Source: Trema orientale
Taxonomy: Eukaryota; Streptophyta; Magnoliopsida; Rosales; Cannabaceae
Length of the DNA: 64,000 nt
Direction of reading: 5' to 3'
Assembly: GCA_002914845.1 (NCBI GenBank)
Contig: JXTC01000066.1
Location: 635,818-699,817 of the forward strand
Part shown: piece by piece, positions 1 to 11,697 of the stretch
Layout: the number at the start of each line of letters is the position of its first letter
Numbering within the stretch: position 1 is the stretch's first letter
Translations under genes and position numbers: made by a program
The notes under the pieces: generated by a model
The model's input: the letters and a program-made list of their open reading frames with translations, nothing else
The model's database searches: none
What the model was told of the DNA's origin: nothing

Positions 1-1375
1 AATTTAACAAACCAAATTTATAAGCGTTGAAGCACTCCCAGGAATCAAAGCTGGAAAACAGAAAAACTACACAACTAAGATCATCTCTCTAGCCTCTCTA
101 AAAACTAGCCTAACATCTCACTCATCTCACACTCTCTCTCTAGAAAAAGCAGAGTTTTCTCTCTCAAAATTGGTGTGTATTTTTTCTCTCACGTTCTAGG
201 GTATTTATAGCTGAAATTGGAGTGTTGAGCAAGTTCCCACGTCTCTAATAGTGGCTTCTGATTGATCATGTGATGTGTCAATTTCCCACAATTTCTTCTT
301 TCCTTTTCTCTCTCTTCCTCCCGTTTACTCACGCGTTTTCTGGGCTAAGGGTTGTGATCCCATGCGGCCGAAACCCGTGAAATCGGCACGAAAATCGCAC
401 CTGATTGGCTGGAGAATGGGTCAAAGTCAGCGCCTTGAAGTGGCGCCTCTTGACTAGCTAAAAAAAAACCGGTTGCATGGGAGCACGAAGCACCGGATCC
501 GGCACGGCCTGGTGGACTGCGCAGACGCGGGGCCCACATGTCGACTGGCTTCGGACGCGCCTGTCCTCGCGCGTGTACTGCACGCACCCGCATGGTGAAT
601 CTGGAGCTTGATCGGACGGCCAGAATCGCGAGTTGTCCCTTTTTCCTACTCGCGCGTTTTCGGCTCTATTTTTCCGTTTTTTTTTTCTTTTTCTTTTATC
701 TAAAATCAAAAACAAATTCTAATTAATAATAAAATTAAATTAAATCAAATTTTAAACCTAATTAAAAATATAATCCGAATTAAATTTTCCTAAACTAATT
801 AAAATAAAAGAAATCTAATAAAATTAAATAAAAATTATATCTAAATACCAAAAATCAAATTAACTATAAAATAACCTAAATTAAACTAAAAATCACTAAA
901 AACACACAAAATATTTAAGAAAAAGAACATAAATAACTCTATTTTCATAGAGTTATCAACCCGCATAATACATAATTCTTGTGTTGCGGTTGAGTACTTT
1001 ACTTACCTGGCTTCAAATCTCTTTACTTTGTTGCTTGTGAAATGCTCCTTGCTCAAGATATGATTGACATGTCCCTAATATATTACCAATCATAAATTCA
1101 TTTCATTAATGTGCCTAAGATAATAAGAAATAAATTTCTTCAATGTAGTCAACCAAATTTTATGGAAAGACTACTTTATTAGTATTAAGTCCATAACAAT
1201 GGAGTTATCTAGTGCTAATGTGTATTAAGTTTTGCTATGTTCTTGTTTATATTAAGTTGTTTTAAGTGTTTTTCTTGTTATTTTGATGTTTTATTTGTTT
1301 ATGTTGATAGGAGAATGAAACAAAGGTGTTTGATGCAAAATGAGGTGAATTTGTGACTCACAAATGGATTAAGAA
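1..1375. other. Non-coding left edge, no gene recognised
   Basis: No protein-coding gene is recognised here. Bases 1-300 are CT-rich on the plus strand with a TATA-like site on the minus strand. Bases about 470-660 are clearly GC-rich against an AT-rich background and carry overlapping short open frames on both strands, none with a recognisable family. Bases 700-950 are almost pure A/T. The stretch ends abruptly at about 1375, where similarity to HAP2 intron 11 begins. It could be a transposon remnant or the upstream region of something beyond the left edge. Confidence 0.5.
199..214 (-). promoter_or_regulatory. TATA-like box reading leftwards
   Basis: Read on the minus strand, this site is CTATAAATACCC, a good plant TATA box. 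It is followed about 150 bases later by a CT/GA-rich leader-like stretch running to the window edge. This looks like the promoter of a gene or LTR lying to the left. No transcript start or coding start is visible in the window, so the call is tentative. Confidence 0.25.
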
Positions 1376-4300
1376 CTACATGAATATTTATTAAGAACTT
1401 GATATCTTCTACTAAAAGTAACAATAGCTTGGCAGAATTGGTAAGAAATATTCATGTAGTGATAGAATTTCAAAATGCTTGAATTATTCTATTATGTTTC
1501 ATTTTATCTGTTGACTCTTTCTCTAGGAGCCCTAGAAAGATTATAAGCATCAATATACCAATATTTGAAGCCCTTTCTCAATTTGGGATTGCTAAAATCA
1601 CAACTAAGAATACTGGCAATTTGGAAGCATCATATAGCTTAACAGTATTCAAGTTAAATTTTTTATTCTCTCTATCCTAATTTCTTTTACCAACTACTTA
1701 AAAATTTACTATGAAACTGAATTTTTCTCATTTACGTGTATAGGCCATAGATTAAGGAACTATTACTTGTTTTAATCTGATCAGCACATCATTAATAAAG
1801 TATGTAACTGATTGAAGCCCAATGTTGTTGGATGATATGTTTGGAACCAGTAAGCAGTTTTCAATTACTAAGTAGGTTCCATCTTAGAGATATTTGGCTT
1901 TCTGATCATTGAGGTTTAGTATTTCACATAAAACCCATGTGAATTAAGCTTGTTCGAGTCTCTTTGAAGAGCTATATTATAACTTTATATGTGGTGATTT
2001 AGCTGATATTTTCAATATTGCAGTCTGATTGCTCTAGAGATGTTATTCTCATGGAGGTATTCTCTCATATATAAAGATTTAAATCTTGTCACCTATTGCA
2101 AACTTTGAAAGAAAATGTTTTGATGAAGGATATTTTTCTACAGGAATAATTCTTCATCATGAAGCCGAAAGAGGAGACAACCCGATCCTTTACCCTTCAA
2201 CAGACCAAGCTGCAAAATATGTTTGTGCAGGTAAGACTAAAACCAGAGTTCAGAGAGATTGAGAGGTCGCAAGCAATTAGATTCAGCGAGTCTTTAGACT
2301 AATGCTTTATTAAATACAGCTATACTGAAGGACTCTGATTATAATGAAGTAGATAGAGCTGAATGCCAATTTGCTACGACTTCAACTGTCCTTGACAATG
2401 GATCACAGGTATAATGATAGCTTTTAAATTTTTGTCTACTCTAATATATATCTTAATTCATCACCAAAAACTTTCGAAACATATGTTATAAAAGAGATAA
2501 CAAAACTAATTAAAATATGAGATAAGACATGAGATCAAATATTAAGTGATGCTTGATGTTCTTCAAGCTTACATATACGAATGCATGAATCACTTAAAAT
2601 CATAAATTCAGTGCAGAGTACTCCCTTTCATCCACCAGAGAATAGCACAAATGGTTTCTTCGACTCCATTGAAAGCATCTGGAATGAACTGTGGAAAGGT
2701 TTGACGGATTTTATTACTAGAAAAACTTGCAGATATTTGTCTTACTACGAATTACTACATCTGCAAGTATTGTCTTTGTGAGCCATAAACAAGGTTGTTC
2801 TTTTATCATTCATCATATTTTGGCCAATACTTAACATTCATGCTCGTTAGTATGGCAAAAGAAAATGTTATGGTTTTTTGACTTTAAATGCCACATCCAA
2901 TATATATGCCTGACTTGGATTGTGATGTTCGGTCTACTTTTGGCAATTTTTCCAACAGGTAAACCTATTCTTCGTTATCCCAAAATTAAACTTCGAAAGT
3001 TTCGGCAAGGATTACATAGTAACAATTTCCTTTGAGTTTCAGTGCTTGTATTACTTTGGCTTTTACACCAGAAGGGACTCTTTGATCCAATCTACGACTG
3101 GTGGAAAGATCATTTTTCAAATGATAACCAGAGTATTACTGATGCTAGAAGACGCAGAACTCATGTCAACTATCGCCATGTTTATGATAACAAACATCAT
3201 AAGCACGAATTAAGACATCACAAGAATGGAGCTCAACACAAGCAAAGAAGTGTTCATAATGATCACAGGCACAACCATCCTAAGAAGGGAGCCGATTATA
3301 ATTACTATCTCCACCATGTACACAAGGAAAAACACAAGCATAGGTATGTTCGGAGTTCAAGTATTATGTAGCATCACGATGACACCATAGGGCAGCATAA
3401 GCAGAGAAAGGACAGAGAGACATATAGAGGATATTTAAGATGATCAGATATGAGGACATAAGATCACACACACTCTAATTTGCATAACCAAGTGCGAAGA
3501 CAATGTAGTATTTCGATGCCATATGATGATATATCACTCTCACTCCAGAGAAACCATTCCAAGCACCTTCCCCGCTAGTTTCTAAAGGTTTTAAGAAGTG
3601 AATTTGAAGACATGAAAGTATTTGGCAATAATAGCCCTTTTCTCAGATTCAATAATAGTAAAAAATAGATGTATTATATCATTCATCAATATTCGGATTT
3701 CATCATCTTTATTCTTATAATAGTATAAATTAATTTTACTATTATTATAATATTCTTATAACTACAAAGTACTAATTAAAAACATATATTTAGCCTCTAA
3801 TTCTCTCAATTCAATAAAGAAGATATATCTAATGCTATATGCCTATAAATATGTTTTCGTATAATTATTTAGCGTATTATTGGATATAATATTAATGAAT
3901 TGCCTAAACAATGTATATTATCAATTAACAAACGAGTCATGCTACAAATCTTGATAAAATATCTAAAAAAAATTTGATTTATGTGACAACATGATACAAC
4001 CCTTTAGTATTTAATGTATGTCATGATGTTATAATGGTAAAACAATGAGTTGACAACTTAATATTTCTTGATTAGTGAATCACAACCTTCTACAAATAAG
4101 TTCCCCAATTGAGAAATATCAATTCACATATTTTGACACCAAATATATAAGAAACCAATTTCGACATGAAGAATCTTATAAATATTCTCTAATTTTTAGA
4201 TTTTCAACGAAGAATAGAAACTATGTTTTTTTTCTTTTGATTTTTAATGATGAACACATACCATTTTCAAATTTAGATTCGAAGAACTCAAAAATCCAAA

Positions 4301-4402
4301 CACGAATCAACTTAGAAACCAAATTCAACATCAAGAAATCTTACATTGCACTTGAATCGAAAGAAACCAAGCTAAATTGTTCGCGAATTTAGGTCTGAAT
4401 AT
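1375..4402 (+). repeat. Direct duplication, truncated copy of the HAP2 3' half
   Basis: This segment matches 25446-28603 in the same orientation, through exons, introns and about 1 kb of 3' flank. Differences by eye are scattered substitutions and a few indels; one is a stretch of about 130 bases present at 27.89-28.01 kb and absent near 3.80 kb. Similarity starts within a small hairpin in intron 11 and stops near 4402, where the other copy is interrupted by an LTR. Introns are retained, so this is a DNA-level duplication and not a retrocopy. Confidence 0.9.
1527..3371 (+). pseudogene. Truncated HAP2/GCS1 pseudogene (exons 12-18)
   Basis: This is a partial second copy of the gamete fusogen gene. 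It covers the equivalents of exons 12 (1527-1644), 13 (2024-2056), 14 (2144-2230), 15 (2320-2408), 16 (2617-2732), 17 (about 2857-2958) and 18 (3043-3371). It lacks the signal peptide, the N-terminal ectodomain and the conserved HAP2-GCS1 core, so it could not make a working protein even if transcribed. Visible decay: a stop codon at the second codon of exon 14, a 7-base loss in the same exon that shifts the frame, loss of the exon-16 donor GT and of the exon-17 acceptor AG, and an early stop in the basic tail. The histidine- and lysine-rich tail is still readable. It lies about 3 kb beyond the 3' end of the PIG-U gene, in convergent orientation. Confidence 0.88.
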
Positions 4403-4604
4403 TTGATTTAATCATTCCCGATCGGCTTTTTTACTGTGATTTTTTGATTGTTTGCGGCCTCCGCTTCGTTTCTTTCTGTTTTATTGGTTTCTGTTTTTTT
4501 CGTTTGTGCTTTTTTAAAAATGACACTCAAGATCGTACGCGAAATTAAATGTTATACTAAGGTCGTAGAAATGGTATTACTTATTAAAATGTAATATTTT
4601 TGCC

Positions 4605-4800
4605 CTAATTCTTTTTTAAAACCATATTTTCATAAATACTCGCTTTTTCTATTTTTATACCCGTTTTTGGAGAAATGTAGACCACCACTATTTTACACAT
4701 GAAATGTAGACCATAGTATACATTTCAAGTTAAAAACGGATATTTTTTAAAGAAAAATTAAAAATAAGTATTTATAAAAGTAAGTTTTTAAAACGGATAC
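4605..4800. repeat. MITE-like imperfect hairpin
   Basis: The left half (about 4609-4680) and the right half (about 4722-4797) are imperfect inverted repeats of each other: both arms contain a run like TTTTTAAAACC, then ATAAATACT, then CCGTTTTT and GAAATGTA. The centre lies near 4700. The AT-rich composition, the size of about 190 bp and the full-length palindrome suggest a small non-autonomous DNA transposon. I could not fix a target-site duplication or family. Confidence 0.5.
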
Positions 4801-6611
4801 TAGATACTAGACGTAAATTTTTCTTTTTTTTTTTCTTTACGTAAAAAGGAGTCACATGATAGAGCTTTTTGGGAATCTCATGCTAACCTTCCACGTCATT
4901 TTGGCCTATATACTAGAGTATTCAAACTTCTTTCGTTCTTTTCTGAAGAAAGATTTATTTCTTTAAGATAAATAATAAACAAGTTACCTCCCAATATACG
5001 TGTCTCCTAGCATATTGTTTTCCACTTAAACCAACGAAAGTTTGATGAAATAAAAAATGTAGACAACATGGTAATGTTTTATGAATAAAAAATGTGAGAA
5101 AATGAAATTGGGTTCACAAAAATAATTGAACTGTTTTCTTTACTTCTACATTTATTTCTACAAATACCAAGCATTATATTTATTGTTAAAATTGAGAAAT
5201 TAAAGTGTATATTTCCATCACTATGGAGGCCTTTACCATATTGTAGTTAATATTGAATAAATAAATTAAAGCCACAGAGCTAAGCAAGCCGGAATTGTGG
5301 CCAGCCAAGGGCCTAGGGAACTTCACCAATCTAGTGGCTTTAAATAGAAAGTATGTCTTATAAAACTATCAAATACCATTTAAGTTCATGCATTCAAGAC
5401 TAACTTCACTCAATTGCACCAAAGGGCACATGACCCTGGACCAGGATTTGGAGCCTTCTTTTGCTTAGTCCCTAACTCAACCTTTTTGCACATTAAGGAA
5501 GTTAGACTAGACTGGACTGCATAAAAATTTCAACACCACCAGCACAAACAGCTCTCAAAAAAAAAAAAAAAAGGTTTCAAATTGTTGCACCCTTAAGTCT
5601 AAAATAATCATACATGCAATGATGAAAAGTTAAAATAAAAATTTCTAACTATGACCAAGCATGCTGAGAAATCCTAATATAGAAATTTTTTGATAGGGAT
5701 GAGCAAACCCATATATCAATGTGGAGGAATGACCTTAACGGGAACTAATTATGGAAAGGTCTCCATACATGAGGTAAGCAAAAAGAGTTGGTGAAAAGTC
5801 AACGAATAAAATGGAACTGAAATTATATCTCATGTGGGCATTTATGTCTAATACTTTGGAATCACAAGGCCAAGGACGATGTTTAATAAATTTAACGGGT
5901 GAACTTTTCGGCCAAACTTTGGCTAATGAACTAAACCTCAATTGCCAGTCAAATCCTTAAGCTGAGATGGGAAAACTTTCCTGCTGACATTTTATAAGAA
6001 TTTGTTATTTGGAGTCCCTACCAAAAAGTAGACCGAAAAATAGACAAACTTTTGCCTCGCTTTCCTGCAACATTTTTTGGGGCAGATAATGAACAAAGAA
6101 TCAAGCAATCATATATTATAGTTTAGAAGAAGAACGGTCCCAGATTTATAATTCAAGTAGCAACAGAACAAAAGAACCACAAACTTTAAGACGAGAACGA
6201 AAATTGGAACCGCATACATTAAGGTCTGCTATACTCTGAGAAACAACACAAGACAAAATGAACTTGTCCCTGCCTGTTACTCTTTTTTCTTTTTTTTTTT
6301 CCCTCTCCTCTCTCTAAATCAATTATAATCATTTGCATCAGAAAACTACAATGACGCATTGTTGTCCAATCACTATAATCCCTAAATTCAACAAAGAATT
6401 CCATCAAAGTGCTGATAAAAAAGCATTTCACAGGACGCATCAGCTTTCCATTCATGAAGCACTGCCTTGCAAATATTAGCACGTGTGTGTGAGTTAAAAA
6501 GTAAGATATCATTGGCAGCATAATGCCGCGATCTGTTGGTGTTACGAAACTCTTTCAGGAACAAAGCGAAGATGCTTTACTACCGAAAAATTTTAGGGCT
6601 GAAAGAATTTC
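4801..6611. other. Intergenic, PIG-U 3' flank
   Basis: No gene is recognised. The segment is AT-rich with an A-run near 5556-5572. The last few hundred bases before 6611 are presumably the PIG-U 3' untranslated region (the gene runs on the minus strand), but no clear poly(A) signal decides its length. Confidence 0.5.
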
Positions 6612-9214
6612 TCAGGCCTTGCTATCTTGATGCTTTGCAATCGAGAGCTTTGTTAGCTTCCTGTCATGATTGAGCATTGCGCTTACACTCTCAACCACCA
6701 AAATTATCTGCAGGATCAACAGTAACAATCAGTATTTGAATTGCTGGAAAAGCAGCGTACATAATTAAGGGAAGGCAAAGGTTTCAAAATTGATTATAGT
6801 TTTATCAGAAACTCTCACTCGTTGAATTTCTTCAAATAGTTTTACAGAAAACGCATGCTAAGTAACTGGTTGAGATGGCAACAAGCCAACAACACTTGTG
6901 TAGCTTCACACCCATGTAAAGAGTCTCAATTTTTAGAACCATAGTTTGATGACCACCATTTCACATCTCCTCAACAATTTTCAAAAAAAACTGTGAGAAA
7001 ACAAGTTGTGTATTTTCTTCTAGAAGCTTATTCATGTAGACATGGAATACAATATATTAGGAAATTATATTATTATTATTATTTAGATTTATTATTAGGT
7101 ATTATTTAATTTTAGGTAACTAAATTTATGTTTCCTATTTTTATTAGTTTCTAGAATTTGTCTACTTTCTTAGTTGTGTCCAATTACCTATCTATAAATA
7201 GGCTTAGCTATGTAATTGTTTTTCAGACTATGNTGCTTTTCTACCAATTCATCTATTTCTGCCTAAATTCTATCACCCCTTGCTCTTCTACCTATTCTCT
7301 TTCTAAATTATCATCTTACCCTACATCACTTATATTATGATCATCTCAAATTCTCAAAGTTAAACGTGAAAAGGAAAGAAAAGATCGAGTGGAATTTAAA
7401 TAGGAAAAAATATAAAAATAAAAATACCTGCAAGCAAGCGTAAGCCATGGCAGTTGCAAAGTAGAAATTTGCATTCCCAGTCCCCTGCACATTTCATTAG
7501 ATAAGTCATGCTAAGCGATTCTATTTATTTGATCATTTTGAACAACTAGATATTGTGGCATACCCTCCAAATCCACAGGTTGTGCATCACAGAGCTGAGG
7601 AGGGAAACCCCAACATAAACACAGAACAGGAAAAATGAGAACTGCATATCTGTTTATCATGAAAGATTGAGACTTTAAAATGACAAACAATGTAAAACTT
7701 AACATGTATGAAAATTGATTACATCATGTAACAGAATAGTTTCTAACAACTTGCCTGCTAGTTCATTAACAAACAACCCCAACAAACCAAGGTAGAGAGC
7801 TGAATCGCCAACCTAATTTAAATAGAAAAGGCAAAGGGAAGATGTAATCTTATTTCCAAGATCTAATAAACATAAAGAATTAATAAAAATATGTACATGT
7901 TAGCAAGCAATGCTTTGTTGCCTTTTTTACTTTTTCTTTTCTGTGGTACTGGTAAGACCAGGTTACCTTATGACGTTCTAGAATTTGGTAGTCTTACATT
8001 AATTTGTTAGTGCTACATATAAATAATGATAATTCAAAGCTAATATCTTAGATTCACATCATCTTCCGTCATGCAAGAAATAGAGAAAAAGGACAATCTG
8101 ACACATCCTGTTAAATCATGGAAGCAAAGCTTTGACCTTGGTAAAATAAAAGACCATCACAAAAAAAGGAAGAACTTACTGAAGGGTAAGACTTGAGCAT
8201 TGAAGAGATTGCAATGTAAACAAAAGCCAGAAAGCAGGGGCGGTGGTTCAGCCGTATGGCCAACGGAATTATCATGAACAAAATATTCATATGGAAAACA
8301 ATCAGAAAGAAATTTCTGAAAAAATCAAATACTTCTGCAAAGAAGTACCTACGTCAAAATGTCACATGAATATATTATTCTCATATCTCAAAATTAGGAT
8401 ATTCTACTCTCCAACACAGGAAATTTGAGGCTCACCATAATACACCTATATTTGGAGATAAATCTGGCACTGTGAGGATGAACCCATAGGTTCTGCAAAA
8501 ACCAGACATGCATACAGTTCAAACTAAGACAACTTATTAAGTTCTAAAATTTTCAAGAAGGGTAATCATAGTCAATAGTTTTGGAATTCTACTCAATAGA
8601 TGAGATTCTGCAATATTTTAGTATGCATTTTTATTATATTCTAGCCATACCTCTTAAACATCTCGTGAAGGCCGCCATATTGTTTAACACTTAGACCACA
8701 TAGAATCAGCACATAGCCTGACCATATAAGAGACCACACTAAAAACTTTATAACCAGTCTCCAAGAGAAAATATTGGCTAGGTCTTGCTGTTCCATTGCT
8801 TGTCCTTCTTGACAACTTTGATGGCTTGAGGGGCTATCTTCAATTTTGCCATCCTTCCTTTGCATGAACAATTTTCTTGGAGGAGTTTCTGGGCCATATC
8901 CTAATAAAAGAACTACCTGGTGAAAAATGGAAGCTACTTATCATTTACATGTGTGATAACATTTCCCCTAAACTTACTATAGACTTTACTAGACTATATG
9001 AAAATTCAAAAAGAGAGAGAGAGAGAGAGCTTTCTGGACCATATCTTAATAAAAGAACTACCTGGTGAAAAATGGAAGTTAGTTATCATTTACATGAATG
9101 ATAACATTTCCCCTAAACTTACTAAAGACTTTAATAGATTCTTATAAAAAAAAAACTAAAGACTTTAATAGATTGTATGAAAATTGAAAAACTAACCAAT
9201 TAAAGAGAGAGAGA

Positions 9215-9246
<32 letters not shown>

Positions 9247-11697
9247 ACATACAGGAATAATTAGAATCATAGGGTAAAGAGAAAGATGTGTTGCCATGAC
9301 CCACCCAAAAGCTGCCAAGGGAACTCTACCTGTGGTCCATTAGAATAGCAATATGCAATAGGAAAAATATGTCAAAAAAGAACCAGCTGTAGAATTGAAA
9401 ATTACCTTCATTTCCCAAAAAATTTACTACTGTGCCTAGAGATATAATTGTTCTAGACAAGAAGTTCTAAAATCTTCGAAAAAAAAAGTATACATATATT
9501 GCATATAGTTCTAAAACACACCATAAGCTCCTTACATGTACATGCTCCATAAAGAGACAATATGACGGCCATATTTTCAATTGGGGATGTCGATAAACCC
9601 ACACATGCAACAATTGTGAAAGGATTCCATAAGTAGATAAGAGCAGCAATATCTCGAGAAGGAAGGATTGCTGAAACCGACAAGATAGCACAATTTTGTT
9701 AGCTTGTGCAAGGAAGATAATGAGTGGGAAAATGGGGTTCATGATTTAGCAGGCTAGTTTAAATTCTATAATTACATAAGCATACAGGTTTTATCCCGAT
9801 TAGATCTGTCACCAATCTATCACAATCAATAGTTCCAGGGAAAGGAGACCAAAACCAAAAATTCCTTCAAAACATTCCAATTACTCTTTTCGTGGCATTT
9901 CATTAGTTGTTATCCTCCAGCTCATCTAAATTCAAATTTTGTATGCAACACCTAGGCCATAGTATTTCTTCATATAAATTCTCCCCCCACCACCCCCCCC
10001 CCCCCCCAAAAAAAAAAAAAAAAAAAAAACCACTCAAACTCACTTTGCCTCAACTTCGAAATTGGGACCTCCTGCTAAACCCTACAATATTTGGCAGGGA
10101 GGAACCTGGGTATACATGCTCACAACATCAATAGCGTAAAGATTGAGCTACAGATCTATTCATAGCAGAATTTAAAAGAGAAGTATCTTTACATGTTGTA
10201 ATTACCAGAGCTTTTTGATACTGAATCAAGGCCAAGTGATTTCAAACGCTGATTATACGAAGTCTGAAGATTCTGGCCAATAACGCGAATAAGCATTGCA
10301 TTCACAACATCTGCAATCACAAATACCAAACTGTATCCAAACAACTGTTGATATCAACTGCATGACTATGTAATAATGAAAGTATAATAAGGAAATTCAT
10401 TTTGTAAAAGTAATAAACGGGAACAAGGTCAAATTTAACAAAAATATGCACATGCAGCCTTTTTTGCTCATTGAAGCTTTCACATGGCAAAGAGCTAAAC
10501 AAACGTCAAGTACATGTAAGCACATGCACATGATAAAAGTATTGCTAAGCCAAGCAAAAGCCTCAAACTCAAAAAGTTATACATGTTAGATAAGAAATGT
10601 GGGCAAAGATGACTACCATGGAGAACGTACATAAACAATGTGTCAAAGATGGTCTCAGGCCAGCACATAATATATCAAAAATAGGCAGAAATTTTTGTGC
10701 AAAACCAGAAACACAGCTTTCTAGCATCCATGATTTGAAAAGTGTAGTCGGTGGCAAAAATCATTGGCTGAGAATAAGTAAAATCTAAACTTAGGATATA
10801 AACCAGCACACCAAAATAAATTTGGAAGAAGAAAGGTAAAAGATTAATCTTACCTGCATAAAATATCATTGGGTTGTCCTTCAATTCTGTACCACCAAAT
10901 CAAACGTTAGTAAGTCATCAAACAATGTGCATCATAGCAATAGCTATAAACGGATTTTAAATTTGAATCAACATATCATTACAGTTCAAAAGTATGGCTT
11001 TTATCGTGGACCTATTTTCTGGTAAAATAAAGTTCCCATGAAAAAAAAAATTGACAATTTTTATGTAAAATTCGAACCAACATGATGCCAAAACTCCTTA
11101 ACTTGGCATCTGGGTCAACTGAATAACTCGGACCCAATCACGAAACTTGGCATAACATAAAATAAATCATAAACCATAACACCAAACTAAGCATCTTAAG
11201 CCTGGAAAAAAAAAAAAAAAAAAAAAAACCTAAGCATCTCAAGCTCGTGTAGTACCTTTTGACTGTGAGTGGCCCAAGAACAGAGAGTAGCAAAGGAGAA
11301 CCGTGGTACATAGATCCTGCAAATCAAACAAGAACCCAAAGTTTCTTAGATCCCAAAATATGAAAAATCTACATCAACAAAATCAGAATCAGAAGAATAA
11401 TTAGACCTGCATAAGGAGACAATGATGCTTGCTTCAGCCAGTACCCCTCAGTCACTGCAAAAGCAAAACCAAAAACAAAGCCAAATTACTGAATCAAAAA
11501 GTCATGACTTAGCCATGAAAACAAGCTTCGAAGCTATAGAGAGTGAGATTACGGCGACGAAGACTGGTGATAGGGGTGGAGACTTCGGGACGGGAAGCGA
11601 GGTTGAGATTGTTGGGGAAATAAATAAGAACTAGCCTGAAAATGAGGGAGGCAGCTACCCATATCCAGAATTTTCCTAGCTTCATCTTCTCCGCCAT
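6612..11697 (-). CDS. PIGU: GPI transamidase subunit PIG-U (CDC91-like)
   Basis: PIG-U is a multi-pass ER membrane subunit of the GPI transamidase complex, which attaches preassembled GPI anchors to proteins. Fourteen exons can be read on the minus strand: 11697-11553, 11454-11407, 11316-11256, 10886-10854, 10330-10206, 9670-9536, 9329-9253, 8916-8651, 8492-8436, 8348-8180, 7812-7755, 7649-7564, 7484-7428 and 6707-6612. They total 1413 bases (470 aa plus stop) with every junction in phase. Recognisable family blocks are FWIWVAASLIFRLVLIYF near the N-terminus, SRPEVSTP, EGYWLKQ, SMYHGSPLLL, LIYLWNPFTI, STSPIEN, LNHRPCFLAF and LWIWRGTGNANFYFATA; hydrophobic segments recur throughout. The start chosen is MAEKMKLG; an upstream in-frame ATG exists at 11799 but precedes the conserved start. 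All introns are GT-AG except intron 11, which is GC-AG (donor AG/GCAAGT). No lesion was found. A broken inverted copy lies at 31.5-33.0 kb. Confidence 0.95.
7030..7345 (+). mobile_element. LTR-like insertion in PIG-U intron 13
   Basis: Inside intron 13 lies a stretch with a TATA box (CTATAAATAGG near 7193), a downstream CT-rich leader and an ATT-repeat at its left part, which is the usual make-up of a short copia-type LTR or TRIM. Clean TG...CA borders and a target duplication could not be fixed, so ends are approximate. One undetermined base (n) lies at 7233. It sits in an intron and should not disturb the coding sequence. Confidence 0.35.
8889..9180 (-). repeat. Tandem duplication covering the start of PIG-U exon 8
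   Basis: About 145 bases (8889-9030) are repeated at 9033-9180. The shared part includes the intron-7 3' end, the CCAG acceptor and the first roughly ten codons of exon 8, followed upstream by the same TATCATTTACATG run and a GA-rich stretch. The copy nearer the splice branch (9033-9180) has its own acceptor-like CCAG and the same first bases of exon 8, but is not followed by the rest of the exon. It is thus a possible decoy acceptor in intron 7. Confidence 0.8.
9187..9246. repeat. GA microsatellite in PIG-U intron 7
   Basis: A (GA)n tract of roughly 60 bases abuts the 3' end (genomic sense) of exon 7. On the gene strand it is a (TC)n tract beginning a few bases after the exon-7 donor. A smaller GA tract occurs at 9009-9030 inside the tandem duplication. 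Confidence 0.85.
9983..10029. repeat. Poly-C run next to poly-A run in PIG-U intron 5
   Basis: About 17 C residues (after a CCCCCCACCA lead-in) are followed directly by about 22 A residues. Such paired homopolymers are prone to replication slippage and to sequencing error, so the exact lengths should not be trusted. Confidence 0.85.

Noticed and set aside
458-726. Overlapping open frames on both strands in the GC-rich patch
   Set aside because: Frames on both strands follow from low stop-codon frequency in GC-rich DNA; no protein family is recognisable.
4075-4392. 105-codon open frame downstream of the HAP2 pseudogene
   Set aside because: The paralogous flank at 28275-28600 does not keep the frame, so it is not conserved as protein.
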